Assembly: GCA_032622095.1 (NCBI GenBank)
Contig: CP136066.1
Coordinates: forward strand, 204,622,978 to 204,686,977
Length of the DNA: 64,000 nt
Source: Siphonodentalium dalli
Lineage: Eukaryota; Mollusca; Scaphopoda; Gadilida; Siphonodentaliidae
Reading direction: 5' to 3'
The position numbers and the translations under genes were made by a program. A model generated the notes under the pieces. The model did no database searches. It was not told the DNA's origin and saw only the letters and a list, made by a program, of their open reading frames with translations. Within the stretch, counting starts at the first letter, position 1; the number at the start of each line of letters is the position of its first letter. Shown one piece after another: positions 10,764 through 23,050 of this stretch.

Positions 10764-13700
10764 CAGATGAGAGTATATCATGACAGCCTTTATACCTCTG
10801 GTTCATTCATCATGAATTAATGACAGATGAGAGTATATCGTGACAGCCTTTATACCTCTGGTTCATTCATCATGAATTAATGACAGATGAGAGTATATCA
10901 TGACAGCCTTTATACCTCTGGTTCATTCATCATGAATTAATGACAGATGAGAGTATATCGTGACAGCCTTTATACCTCTGGTTCATTCATCATGAATTAA
11001 TGACAGATGAGAGTATATAATGACAGCCTTTATACCTCTGGTTCATTCATCATGAATTAATGACAGATGAGAGTATATCATGACAGCCTTTATACCTCTG
11101 GTTCATTCATCATGAATTAATGACAGATGAGAGTATATCATGACAGCCTTTATACCTCTGGTTCATTCATCATGAATTAATGACAGATGAGAGTATATCG
11201 TGACAGCCTTTATACCTCTGGTTCATTCATCGTGAATTAATGACAGATGAGAGTATATCGTGACAGCCTTTATACCTCTGGTTCATTCATCGTGAATTAA
11301 TGACAGATGAGAGTATATCGTGACAGCCTTTATACCTCTGGTTCATTCATCATGAATTAATGACAGATGAGAGTATATCGCGACAGCCTTTATACCTCTG
11401 GTTCATTCATCATGAATTAATGACAGATGAGAGTATATCATGACAGCCTTTATACCTCTGGTTCATTCATCATGAATTAATGACAGATGAGAGTATATCA
11501 TGACAGCCTTTATACCTCTGGTTCATTCATCGTGAATTAATGACAGATGAGAGTATATCATGACAGCCTTTATACCTCTGGTTCATTCATCATGAATTAA
11601 TGACAGATGAGAGTATATCATGACAGCCTTTATACCTCTGGTTCATTCATCATGAATTAATGACAGATGAGAGTATATCATGACAGCCTTTATACCTCTG
11701 GTTCATTCATCGTGAATTAATGACAGATGAGAGTATATCATGACAGCCTTTATACCTCTGGTTCATTCATCATGAATTAATGACAGATGAGAGTATATCA
11801 TGACAGCCTTTATACCTCTGGTTCATTCATCATGAATTAATGACAGATGAGAGTATATCATGACAGCCTTTATACCTCTGGTTCATTCATCGTGAATTAA
11901 TGACAGATGAGAGTATATCATGACAGCCTTTATACCTCTGGTTCATTCATCATGAATTAATGACAGATGAGAGTATATCATGACAGCCTTTATACCTCTG
12001 GTTCATTCATCATGAATTAATGACAGATGAGAGTATATCATGACAGCCTTTATACCTCTGGTTCATTCATCATGAATTAATGACAGATGAGAGTATATCA
12101 TGACAGCCTTTATACCTCTGGTTCATTCATCATGAATTGATGACAGATGAGAGTATATCATGACAGCCTTTATACCTCTGGTTCATTCATCATGAATTAA
12201 TGACAGATGAGAGTATATCATGACAGCCTTTATACCTCTGGTTCATTCATCATGAATTAATGACAGATGAGAGTATATCATGACAGCCTTTATACCTCTG
12301 GTTCATTCATCATGAATTAATGACAGATGAGAGTATATCATGACAGCCTTTATACCTCTGGTTCATTCATCGTGAATTAATGACAGATGAGAGTATATCA
12401 TGACAGCCTTTATACCTCTGGTTCATTCATCGTGAATTAATGACAGATGAGAGTATATCATGACAGCCTTTATACCTCTGGTTCATTCATCGTGAATTAA
12501 TGACAGATGAGAGTATATCATGACAGCCTTTATACCTCTGGTTCATTCATCATGAATTAATGACAGATGAGAGTATATCGTGACAGCCTTTATACCTCTG
12601 GTTCATTCATCATAAATTAATGACAGATGAGAGTATATCATGACAGCCTTTATACCTCTGGTTCATTCATCATGAATTAATGACAGATGAGAGTATATCA
12701 TGACAGCCTTTATACCTCTGGTTCATTCATCATGAATTGATGACAGATGAGAGTATATCATGACAGCCTTTATACCTCTGGTTCATTCATCATGAATTAA
12801 TGACAGATGAGAGTATATCATGACAGCCTTAATACCTCTGGTTCATTCATCATGAATTAATGACAGATGAGAGTATATCGTCACAGCCTTTATACCTCTG
12901 GTTCATTCATCCTGAATTAATGACAGATGAGAGTATATCGTGACAGCCTTTATACCTCTGGTTCATTCATCGTGAATTAATGACAGATGAGAGTATATCA
13001 TGACAGCCTTTATACCTCTGGTTCATTCATCGTGAATTAATGACAGATGAGAGTATATTATGACAGCCTTTATACCTCTGGTTCATTCATCGTGAATTAA
13101 TGACAGATGAGAGTATATCGTGACAGCCTTTATACCTCTGGTTCATTCATCGTGAATTAATGACAGATGAGAGTATATCGTGACAGCCTTTATACCTCTG
13201 GTTCATTCATCATGAATTAATGACAGATGAGAGTATATCATGACAGCCTTTATACCTCTGGTTCATTCATCATGAATTAATGACAGATGAGAGTATATCG
13301 TGACAGCCTTTATACCTCTGGTTCATTCATCATGAATTAATGACAGATGAGAGTATATCATGACAGCCTTTATACCTCTGGTTCATTCATCATGAATTAA
13401 TGACAGATGAGAGTATATCATGACAGCCTTTATACCTCTGGTTCATTCATCATGAATTAATGACAGATGAGAGTATATCATGACAGCCTTTATACCTCTG
13501 GTTCATTCATCATGAATTAATGACAGATGAGAGTATATCATGACAGCCTTTATACCTCTGGTTCATTCATCATGAATTAATGACAGATGAGAGTATATCA
13601 TGACAGCCTTTATACCTCTGGTTCATTCATCATGAATTAATGACAGATGAGAGTATATCATGACAGCCTTTATACCTCTGGTTCATTCATCATGAATTAA

Positions 13701-14455
13701 CGACAGATGAGAGTATATCGTGACAGCCTTTATACCTCTGGTTCATTCATCATGAATTAATGACAGATGAGAGTATATCATGACAGCCTTTATACCTCTG
13801 GTTCATTCATCATGAATTAATGACAGATGAGAGTATATCGTGACAACCTTTATACCTCTGGTTCATTCATCATGAATTAATGACAGATGAGAGTATATCA
13901 TGACAGCCTTTATACCTCTGGTTCATTCATCATGAATTAATGACAGATGAGAGTATATCATGACAGCCTTTATACCTCTGGTTCATTCATCATGAATTAA
14001 TGACAGATGAGAGTATATCGTGACAGCCTTTATACCTCTGGTTCATTCATCATAAATTAATGACAGATGAGAGTATATCATGACAGCCTTTATACCTCTG
14101 GTTCATTCATCATGAATTAATGACAGATGAGAGTATATCATGACAGCCTTTATACCTCTGGTTCATTCATCATGAATTAATGACAGATGAGAGTATATCA
14201 TGACAGCCTTTATACCTCTGGTTCATTCATCATGAATTAATGACAGATGAGAGTATATCATGACAGCCTTTATACCTCTGGTTCATTCATCATGAATTAA
14301 TGACAGATGAGAGTATATCATGACAGCCTTTATACCTCTGGTTCATTCATCATGAATTAATGACAGATGAGAGTATATCGTGACAGCCTTTATACCTCTG
14401 GTTCATTCATCATGAATTAATGACAGATGAGAGTATATCGTGACAGCCTTTATAC
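10764..14455 (-). repeat. 60-bp satellite made of M4 exon 2 end + splice donor, 61 intronic copies
   Basis: The minus-strand unit includes AATGAACCAGAG (end of exon 2) then GTATAAAGGCTGTCATGATA (donor and intron start), TACTCTCATCTGTCATTAAT and TCATGATG. Unit length is constant at 60 bp; variation is mostly A/G at two sites (TATATCATGAC or TATATCGTGAC, CATGAATT or CGTGAATT). Very high uniformity implies recent expansion or homogenisation. Confidence 0.96.
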
Positions 14456-14623
14456 CTCTGGTTCATTCTTCATAACAACATCCACGAGGATTTCCTCCCG
14501 GTTTTTTCCTGTAACGGCCTGATTAACACAGTAAGCATCATACTCGACTGGCTCCAACATCAGGGAAATGGCGAGGTTACGGAAGTCTCCAGAAAGGTCA
14601 GATTGAAGGTCATCTATACAGTT
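14456..14623 (-). CDS. poly-annexin M4 exon 2 (end of repeat I, start of repeat II)
   Basis: 168 nt, acceptor ttacag, proximal donor GAG|gtataaag. It reads NCIDDLQSDLSGDFRNLAIS and ends VVMKNEPE, phase 0 to 0. Its last 15 nt or so and its donor recur 61 times downstream in the 60-bp satellite. The first intron codons after GAG would be GTA TAA, so reading through gives an immediate stop. Confidence 0.93.
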
Positions 14624-14708
14624 CTGTAAATGAGAAATATAGTAAAGTTATATATTGTAAAAGGCTTGGTATCAATATTCAGGTTCAGCCATTATGATTT
14701 GTTCATGA

Positions 14709-15135
14709 GTTCAGACCCCCAATAATATGGGAACATCCAGACCCCCAATAATATGGGAACATCCAGACCCCCAAAAATATGGGAACATCCAGACCCCCAA
14801 TAATATGGGAACATCCAGACCCCCAATAATATGGGAACATCCAGACCCCCAATAATATGGGAACATCCAGACCCCCAATAATATGGGAACATCCAGACCC
14901 CCAAAAATATGGGAACATCCAGACCCCCAATAATATGGGAACATCCAGACCCCCAATAATATGGGAACATCCAGACCCCCAAAAATACGGGAACATCCAG
15001 ACCCCCAATAATATGGGAACATCCAGACCCTCAATATAACATCCAGACCCCCAATAATATGGGAACATCCAGACCCCCAAAAATATGGGAACATCCAGAC
15101 CCCCAATAATATGGGAACATCCAGACCCCCAATAA
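14709..15135. repeat. 26-bp tandem repeat, ~16 copies
   Basis: Unit CCAATAATATGGGAACATCC then AGACCC. It starts about 85 nt upstream of the exon 2 acceptor. As 26 is not a multiple of three, all three frames stay open and give long spurious proteins on both strands. Confidence 0.95.
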
Positions 15136-16809
15136 GTGTACCTTCAGACGACCATGATACAATCGTAAGTGGAGGAATCGGGCCCGACGAGATCATGGAT
15201 AGTTTGTTCAGACGATTGCGATGTCACGTGCATTATTATATCGTAGGTTGTTCTAAAGCATGTGATTGACTACCCTACCGTCAATTCCAGCTACAATTTT
15301 TACGTACACATGACTGCGATTACGTCGCAAGTGGAGGTAACCAAGGATACGCCACGATTTCGCATCTAATGTCAAACAGCGCTTGATATTAATTTATGAC
15401 CTACGATTTTGATGTGGGCATGCGCAGTCCATATTCCGGTTACTTCCTACGACGGAAATCTTTCCACTTACGATTGTATCCAGTGTTCGCGCTGTCGGTA
15501 GCCAAATTAGCCAATGGCTAATCTCTTTCGAATTTGGCTAATAAAAATTTCATTTGGCTAAACTTTTGGCTAATTTTGGTTTTACCCCAAATGGAGACGG
15601 AAAGCATAGAGTCAGAAAGCTAATTAATAAATGTGCTCAATAGATCGACATTCAAGACGAAGTTAGGTGACGAAAGTATTTCTATATTTTCGTAGGGAAC
15701 ATTACACAACTGTTTGACATCTGATCAGTATTTTTGTTTATATATATGCTTTGAAGAGAGTTGTTATCAGTGAGCGCAATTAATAGGTGAATACCTACTG
15801 GTGACGCTGTTGTTTTAAAGAGTGTTTTTTTAGTGTCCAAATAATATGCGGATTGTTTGTTTATACGCTGTCGATAACACCGACAATGTAAACAATACTA
15901 AACATGTATGCCTTGAAGAGAGTTGTCATCAGTGAGCACAATGAATAGGTGATGACCTAGTGATACCGCTGTTGTTTTAACTGACTAACTTTTCGGACAA
16001 AGACAGACATTGCCTTCTATACCACAGACTGAGTGTCCTCTAACGGACATACGAAATGACGATAGTAGATGTGAGGAAGTTACTGAACAGACATTAGTTT
16101 ACTGACGCCTAAAAAGACTTCTGATGTTCAGACATTGGGCTCTCCGTTGAGAGCCTAACCAGCATAATCGTCAAAACTTATAAGCTGTATACTGGTTATG
16201 TAATTTATTAAGCCGTCTGTAAGATAAAATACCTAAAATGATGCTTTGTTCGTTATAGAAGAGCAGTTCTTAACTCAATGATTACGTAATGGGTGTCATA
16301 AAGTGCATCCCGTCTATTAACCGGGCTTCACATCATAAAAGATTTGAATACAATAGATATTAATCAGTTAACACCTTACTAGAGTATAATAAGCCATAGT
16401 TAGTGGCTGTCATGGAATGGTGTCAATAGTGTCAACGGCATAGAGTTATTACAATTAGTTTAGCGGATTATAATTATATAGAATATTAGTTTCATGTTTG
16501 CGAATGCGAATGCCTGTGTGATATGTGATGATATGTTTGTATAATATTGTTTTTAAAGTAGTTTTTTGTGCTGTTTTAATTATGTTTTCATTATGAGTAT
16601 AACAAATAAAGTTTAAAACAAATATTTTAGTGATTAATTGTGAACTGACCAGAAAAACGATGATTTAATTTGGCCAAAGTTTTTTTTAATTTGGCCAAAA
16701 AATATTTGGCTAAAGTTTTTTTTATTTGGCTAATAAAATTTTCATTTGGCTAAACTTTTTTTTGGTCCAGCGCGAACACTGATTGTATCGTGGTCGTCTG
16801 AAGGTACAC
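15136..16809. mobile_element. PIF/Harbinger-like MITE split by a hAT element
   Basis: Ends GTGTACCTTCAGACGACCA and TGGTCGTCTGAAGGTACAC, flanked by TAA (15133-15135 and 16810-16812), a 3-bp TWA-type target as in PIF/Harbinger elements. It landed in the 26-bp array (CCCCAATAATATGGG restored when the insert is removed). Only about 345 + 28 bp belong to it; the rest is the nested insertion. Confidence 0.75.
15481..16781. mobile_element. nested hAT element, non-autonomous, 1301 bp
   Basis: Ends CAGTGTTCGCGCTG and CCAGCGCGAACACTG; exact 8-bp duplication ATTGTATC on each side (15473-15480, 16782-16789). Subterminal TTTGGCTAA repeats occur at both ends. No transposase frame. Confidence 0.85.
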
Positions 16810-16812
16810 TAA

Positions 16813-17260
16813 TATGGGAACATTATTTCTGTATTCTGCGGATGGTGAAGTGAACAGACGGTGATCAGCTTTTGGCTTTGATACATTCATTAAAGGCGAT
16901 TAATTGTGAGAGAAATTATCATGGGAAGTGGCCAATTTCTTTGGAAACGTGTATAATAAAAAGAATATCTGGTGATTTTGAGTGGATACCAAAAATTATG
17001 TCATTAGTGAACGAGAATTTTTTTTATTTTCGCCGCTCACGAAAAAACCTTTTGCCTTGCCAAAGCGCTCATGGCATAATTTTCGGTATCCACTCAATAA
17101 CACTAGATATCCTCTATTATATTCTATAACTCGCAAAGTCATATCATCTCAAATAGAACCAATGACATGCAACTGTATTTCTCCCATTCCTCCCCCTTGG
17201 CGATTGTTTTGATGTCCTATAATTCTTTCACAACCAAACATTTTTAAATTTGCAACCGAC
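16813..17260. other. intron, M4 exons 1-2, proximal part with foldback
   Basis: A hairpin spans about 16980-17097 with arms GAGTGGATACCAAAAATTATG and CATAATTTTCGGTATCCACT. The start (16813-16830) is a remnant of the 26-bp array. Nothing else recognised. Confidence 0.5.
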
Positions 17261-17693
17261 CTGTTTGTATTTGTCTTGGTATTTCTCCCGGATGTTTTGT
17301 CTCTGAGAGTTATTGTTCCTGGATATGACATCTATAATAGTATCCTCATCAGTTCCCAGCCCCTTCATTGCTTTATACAGCTTATCCCAGTCCTCATTAG
17401 AATCATCCGGCTTCTCATCCGGCTTCTCTTCTTCTTTCTTTTGTTCCTGTATTTCTTCTTTCTGTTGCTCTTGAACAAGTGATTTCTCTTTCTTATTTTT
17501 ATCTTTATCTTTTTTGTCTTTTTCGTTCTCTTTTTTGTCATCTTTCTCTTTTTTGTCTTTTTCCTTCTCTTTTTTGTCATCTTTCTCTTGTTGTACTTGT
17601 TGCTGCTGTACAGGTATTATTGTTTGAGCTGGTTCCTCCTTACTCTCCGTTTTTGCAGGTTTCTCCTTCTTTGGTGGATCTCGTTCCTCAATT
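17261..17693 (-). CDS. poly-annexin M4 exon 1 (charged linker + start of repeat I)
   Basis: 433 nt, acceptor attacag, donor CAG|gtcggt. It completes Lys (AA|A), then codes for 144 residues. The linker (1-99) starts IEERDPPKKEKPAKTESKEE, has a Gln-rich stretch PVQQQQVQQ and a long K/E/D block with repeated EKDKKEKDDKKE. Residues 100-144 match the other modules. Unlike M2, M3 and M5 the donor is single: the intron continues with unrelated sequence (GTCGGTTGCAAATT) and no 38-bp array. Confidence 0.94.
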
Positions 17694-17747
17694 CTGTAAT
17701 TATTAAAGACATATTCAGGGTTTCAGACCTTCAGTTACAACAATTAA

Positions 17748-18051
17748 CCCTTTCATGACGGGTATTGTGCTGGTTCAGCATTAACCCTTTCAGTGCCAAG
17801 TCCGATTTTTGTATCAACCAGTATTTCCTTGATCATTTTTCAAATTTATTGATTATATGTGATAAATTGAGGGAAAGAGCTCTAACAGTACAGTCCCATA
17901 GGGACCCCCACATATATAAGAGAATGAACTGGCTTACAAAGACAAGGTAAATATTGTTAGGCTAATGTATTCTCTTATATATGTGAGGCTCCTATGGGAG
18001 ACTCGCATATATAGGAGAATGCATTGGCACAAGAGTTTTTGCAAAAAAGGG
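17748..18051. mobile_element. composite TTAA MITE (CCCTTTCATGA outside, CCCTTTCAGTGCC inside)
   Basis: TTAA borders at 17744-17747 and 18052-18055. Inside, near 17781, a second TTAACCCTTTCAGTGCC start appears, as if a member of another TTAA family landed in this one and lost its right end. Confidence 0.55.
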
Positions 18052-18070
18052 TTAACACAGTTCTAATTAA

Positions 18071-18437
18071 AGGCACGGATGGCCTTCACGGTGGGTATGC
18101 TGTTAAAATAGTCACACCCGTTAAAACTGACATAAACAGAAAGAATATTAATATATAGAAATATCATGTTCTAATACCAATCATATATATTGCGCAAATA
18201 GTATGTCATTGTCAAGTTTGTATTCTGTGTTATGTAAACAAACGCCAGGTTGTATAACATTTTTGGCTTTTGTTTACATAACAAAGAGTACAAACTGGAC
18301 AATAACATACTATTTATCCGATATTTTTCATTGGTACAAGAACAAAGTTTGTGTATATTTTATTATTCTTTCCATTTATATCAGTTTTTATGTGTCTATT
18401 TTAACAGGAATATCCACCATGAAGGCCATCTGTTCCT
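18071..18437. mobile_element. TTAA-type MITE (AGGCACGGATGGCCTTC family)
   Basis: TTAA borders, ends AGGCACGGATGGCCTTC and GAAGGCCATCTGTTCCT; related to 36926-37419. Inner inverted pair TTATGTAAACAAACGCC and TTTTGTTTACATAAC. Confidence 0.65.
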
Positions 18438-18445
18438 TTAAATCT

Positions 18446-18913
18446 TATTTTCACATCACAATTGGCTTTTTCTCACTTGAAACAGCTTTTTATTATACGC
18501 TCAACTGTAATTTATTGTCAAAATCACAGTTAAATAAATTTTGGTATCCCACCAGAAGTTATGACTTCCGTGTACCAATGCACTAAGGGAATATAAGTAC
18601 TCATGAATGAGTAGAGTTATTCTTTACTGTTCTTATAATGGTTATAATAAAAAATAATTTTATGCTGAACTTCGACATAATTATGGGAGAATTAAATGGA
18701 AGAACACAGGAACTATATTTCTCTATTCTTCGAATGGTGAAGTATTTGTTCTAATTGAGCGACGCTTTCAGAGCATTTTCAGTTTCAATGACGGAAATAG
18801 ACGAAGTCACCAGATGTGGAATCCATCAACATTCCCAAGTTCATTCACAGTAAACAGAATGGCTGCTTCAAATCCAATATCTATAGCGGAAATTATAAAG
18901 CATGAAGTATTAA
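18446..18913. other. intron segment without recognised feature
   Basis: About 470 bp AT-rich DNA between two MITEs; nothing identified. Confidence 0.45.
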
Positions 18914-19379
18914 CTCTTTCAGTGCCAGGGGCCGATCTCACCGGCCCTAATTTACAGTCTGTAAAATCGGCCCAAAAAAAATAAAAAAAAAGTTTTTTTT
19001 TTTTTTTTTTATAGATTTTTTTGGGTTGAATTTTTTTTGGGTATGTTTAAGCATGCTATAGCAAATTTAAAAACAAACTGGATAAAACCTTAGGGGCATG
19101 TTATAACTCAAAACTATCACCAAGTATTCATAGTAATAATTTTGATGCCAATGAAAAACGTAAGATTCCCTGGCACTAAACCTACAAAATAAGTCTGTTA
19201 AAGAATATAAGAAAAAATTATTAAAATTGTAAAAAATAATAACAAATGATGAAAAATTGTTAGGCCAATGCATTCTCTTATATATGCGAGGCGACCTATG
19301 GTCGACTCGCATATATAAGAGAATGCATTGGCACAGGGTATATGGGTTGATAAAAAAATCAGACCTAGCACTCAAAGGG
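18914..19379. mobile_element. TTAA MITE (CTCTTTCAGTGCC/CTCAAAGGG), long form
   Basis: TTAA borders; left CTCTTTCAGTGCCAGGGGCC, right AGCACTCAAAGGG. It contains a long T run (about 18992-19010) and a hairpin at about 19263-19332. Longer than other members (466 bp). Confidence 0.6.
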
Positions 19380-19573
19380 TTAAATAACAAGATTGCATCA
19401 TACAAATCACCCAAAGAGAACATATGGAATATGGATAGACATTGCATCCTGTCTACAAGTGAATGGTATAATTAAATTGGCATTTTTATTATAAGGACTA
19501 TTTTAGTGCTATGGACTCATGTGCATGTTGGACCAATGAGTCCACAGGCCCTTGTGGGGAAAACTATGAGATA

Positions 19574-19775
19574 CAGTAATGCTCTAATTAATCGACCTCT
19601 TAACCACAGCAGAATTATGGGTAACTTTTCAGGATTTAGTTGGAAATATGGCTTGTTGCCATTCATCGGAAAGCTCTCACTGATGAATGGCAACAAGCCA
19701 TATTTCCGACTAAATCCTGAAAAGTTACCCATAATTCTGCTGTGGTTAAGAGGTCGATTAATTAGAGCATTACTG
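19574..19775. mobile_element. mariner-like palindromic MITE
   Basis: TA borders, ends CAGTAATGCTCTAATTAATC and GATTAATTAGAGCATTACTG; near-complete hairpin. The open frames across it on both strands reflect its palindromic sequence. Confidence 0.8.
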
Positions 19776-19940
19776 TATATACCATATGTGATGACTGCCA
19801 AGTTGCCATTTGAAAACGCAAAATAAACGAAAAGAACCCCCAACTTATGATGACGGAGTTTCCATGAGACTATTTTGCCACAAACTGATGCATAAATCGC
19901 GATTCTCACATCGCCGTCTGTAAGAGCCTTTATCACTCAC

Positions 19941-20062
19941 TTGTCCTTGAGTATAGCCAGCAGTAGTTTCCGGTAATCTCCACTCGTTTCTGATTTTATT
20001 TCTTTTATCACGTTCTTCTCATGAAGTTCCTCAAACTTAGCACCAACTGCTGGAAGATCCTT
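19941..20062 (-). CDS. poly-annexin M3 exon 8 (repeat IV, second half)
   Basis: 122 nt, acceptor ttccag, donor gtgagtg. Same protein as M1 and M2 up to KLLLA, then ILKD instead of VIGD before the split Lys codon. Confidence 0.93.
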
Positions 20063-20541
20063 CTGGAAAAATCAAATGTAAATTTGTTTGAGATATAAAC
20101 AATTCTATTGCACGACAATGATATTATCCTTATTCCTGCCACAATTACAACAACAACATATTTTTTATTAATCCTAATTTTAAGACTGAAATTAATAATA
20201 ATAATAATAAAAACAGATAAAACTGAAGACGGTATGGGAATATTATTTGTCTATAAATGCATATAATATGGTTTATTTCGATTTGAAGATCGTGGTAAAT
20301 CTATAGTTTAAATACATTTTGCTGTTGACGCTGGTAACAAGATAGGGTCATCCTTTTTTTGGTACACTTATGGTATAATCTGAACGTTTTCGCATGGACT
20401 TCTGTTCTAAAATTAGCCTCTTAAATTGTCCCGCAGATGTGATAGAAATTCTAAATAGAGTTGATATTAATTGACATCAACTTTTATGTACATATGTCAT
20501 ATCCATTATTTTAAATCCCAAAATCTATATAAATATGCTAT

Positions 20542-20807
20542 CCAATGATAATTGTGTAGGTCATTTTGATCTAAACCCTCCAATGATAATTGTGTAGGTC
20601 ATTTTGATCTAAACCCTCCAATGATAATTGTGTAGATCATTTTGATCTAAACCCTCCAATGATAATTGTGTAGGTCATTTTGATCTAAACCCTCCAATGA
20701 TAATTGTGTAGGTCATTTTGATCTAAACCCTCCAATGATAATTGTGTAGGTCATTTTGATCTAAACCCTCCAATGATAATTGTGTAGGTCATTTTGATCT
20801 AAAGCCT
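20542..20807. repeat. 38-bp tandem repeat, 7 copies
   Basis: Unit CCAATGATAATTGTGTAGGT then CATTTTGATCTAAACCCT. It has no similarity to a nearby exon. Length coincides with, but sequence differs from, the donor-derived 38-bp arrays. Confidence 0.9.
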
Positions 20808-20811
20808 TTAA

Positions 20812-21193
20812 CCCTTTACCCCACAAACCGGCCAAATAAAGCTTTAACAGCCTAAAATATCTTCGGTCTGTCTCAATAGAACCATACAAATATGGATATC
20901 ATTGGAACCGGCTCCTTGACCACATTGTGATAGTTACAGTTATGCCCTGTGCCAATGCATTCTCTTATATATGCGAGTCGACCATAGGTCGCCTCGCATT
21001 TATAAGAGAATGCATTGGCCTAAAACAAATCTTTTTTTAACACTTTTTACCATTTTTTCTTACATTCTTTAACAATTTTATAATTTTTAATGTGTTAAGC
21101 CAATGCATTCTCTTATATATGCGAGGCGACCTATGGTCGACTCGCATATATAAGAGAATGCATTGGCACAGGGCCCTTCTGTTGGGTAAAGGG
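20812..21193. mobile_element. piggyBac-like TTAA MITE (CCCTTTACCC family)
   Basis: TTAA borders, ends CCCTTTACCCCACAAACCGG and GTTGGGTAAAGGG; two hairpins around an A/T-rich spacer. It sits at the end of the 38-bp array 20542-20807. Confidence 0.8.
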
Positions 21194-21221
21194 TTAAAAA
21201 ATAATCAGGCTTGGAACATAC

Positions 21222-21334
21222 CTCTTCTCTAGAAACAACAACCCTGGACAGCATATTCTCCTTCGTGCCTAAACCTTGGAAGGAATCTTGAAGCTTGTTT
21301 GCATAATGAGCGGGTTCATCGTCGGACAGATTCA
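21222..21334 (-). CDS. poly-annexin M3 exon 7 (repeat IV, first half)
   Basis: 113 nt, acceptor ttacag, donor gtatgt. It reads NLSDDEPAHYANKLQDSFQG then LGTKENMLSRVVVSREE; the calcium loop QGLGTKEN is intact. Confidence 0.94.
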
Positions 21335-21356
21335 CTGTAATATGAAACATACCATA

Positions 21357-21382
21357 TATTATTATTATTATTATTATTATAA
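21357..21382. repeat. (ATT)n microsatellite
   Basis: About eight ATT units close to the M3 exon 7 acceptor. Confidence 0.9.
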
Positions 21383-21490
21383 AATACATTTCAAACGCAT
21401 TCCACAATCAATTAGTTCCAATGAGCATACAAAATAGAAACATCCGACATGAAATAAAAATATAATTTTGTCCTTGCATATTGTAGTATG

Positions 21491-21851
21491 CAGGGGCGCC
21501 GGAAGAGGGGGGCAGAGGGAGCAGCTGACCCCCCTGCCCTTGACCAAGGGGGGAGCGGGGGCAGGACTTGCCCCTTTTCTGGAGACAGAAAATGCTTTTT
21601 GTGTGTTTAATCTCGTGTTTTTATAGCAAAATGTGACTTTTTTGGTCCAATTTCACAAGGAATATTAATTTTTTGTCAATTTGATCACAAAACGGCCATA
21701 AAAACCGACAAATACCATTAAAATAGGGATTTTTGCCACAATGAATTTATGGTTATTTTCCCGAGTTTGCGGAGAAAATGCCCTTTTTGCGGAAAAGTGC
21801 CCTTTTTGTAGGCTCTGTCCGCCCTGCCCTTGGATGCTTCCGGCGCCCCTG
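21491..21851. mobile_element. hAT MITE with GC-rich ends
   Basis: Inverted ends CAGGGGCGCCGGAAG and CTTCCGGCGCCCCTG, flanked by GTAGTATG on both sides (8 bp). 361 bp, no transposase. The CAGGGGCG tip is typical of many animal hAT elements. Confidence 0.85.
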
Positions 21852-21859
21852 GTAGTATG

Positions 21860-23050
21860 TACAAAATAGAAAATCCAACACAAAAAACATATTAATAGAA
21901 CACTTAAAGTCTATGATTGTCACCACACCATATAAAGCTAGCTATATCTCGAAATATAATTTGAAGAGATGAGTCTTCTACGACCATATTGAGGATGCAT
22001 TGTGTGTTCAGTGTAATCAAGATCCACGATGAGTTTTCGATTGTTTCACGGTGTCAACTATAATGTAATCAAATTGTTACCATCGACATCTCTAATTGTG
22101 TCATTCTGGGTCATATCTCACTGGAAATTATTACATCTATATTCTGAAATTTTTCAGGAACTTTGCTGACACGAGGAGAATGTTGTACTTGTATAAATTA
22201 TCTCCGCGATTTTCACACCCACCGAATGCAATTGTTTTTGGTCCCAAATAACTATAAGTGAGCTTAATCGAGGATAATGCCATAATGTTTTTTGAATAGT
22301 AGGTAAAGCATTGCGATTGTCACAAGTTAGTATAAAAGTGCGGTCTAAGTATTTCTTTTTATTAAACAAAATAAAAATTATAATCCAACATAAAACAGAG
22401 ATGCCAAAGCATAGCTGGCAGCAAATCATTTATCCCACCAGGTTGCATTGGATCAATAAACTAGTGATAACTATAAATATATCTTACAGTACAGAACAGT
22501 ACATGTCTGATCAGTTCAGTACACGCGGAGCGATATGGAAATCAGTCACTCAATTTTACAGCTTCTATTCCTCACGGTTCACCAATTGTCAACTAAGATA
22601 ATGCCTTTGTTTGCCCTAAAGCGACGAGTATATGCTAAAGCATTGAACAAAGTATGTCGATATTCAGAGAGGAACTATTTCTTCTGGTGTCAGATAACGG
22701 GGTAATTACAACATATGGCATCTTTTCAGGTAAAACTACTGTCTGAATTGGTCGACAATTATTTAGTGTGTTTCAGGTCTACATTTGGGATCATAGACCA
22801 GGATCTCATGGTTGGTACTTTGGTGGTAACAAAAAAGGGGTTTCACCAATAACAAGAAAGCTGAAGGTCCATAAACACGTTTTCGACTACCTGTTGCTTC
22901 AATGATTAATAAAAGGTAGTCATTAAGGCAAACCTGTCTTGTTATTAATAACAACCCAGTGGGATAAATAACATGTATTTGATGACCAAATGACTGACCC
23001 AACAATATGAAGCCAAACAGAATAAGAATAAATTATAATAACTGAATTAA
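21860..23050. other. intron segment without recognised feature
   Basis: About 1.2 kb inside the M3 exon 6-7 intron. Short open frames are present on both strands, but none matches a family I recognise and none sits between convincing splice sites with annexin character. Confidence 0.5.

Noticed and set aside
10764-14455. Regular repeat that might suggest a CRISPR array
   Set aside because: There are no unique spacers; units are contiguous 60-bp copies and the setting is an animal intron.
14692-15196. Frames of 96-161 codons rich in Tyr, Trp and Gly
   Set aside because: They come from the 26-bp array (26 is not a multiple of three), interrupted by a transposon; not a gene.
17932-18586. 127-codon plus-strand frame at 18203-18586
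   Set aside because: It crosses the border of a TTAA MITE and has no recognisable family; probably chance in AT-rich DNA.
19506-19936. Frames of 106 and 139 codons on both strands
   Set aside because: They run through the palindromic mariner-like MITE; both strands give the same peptide, as expected of a hairpin.
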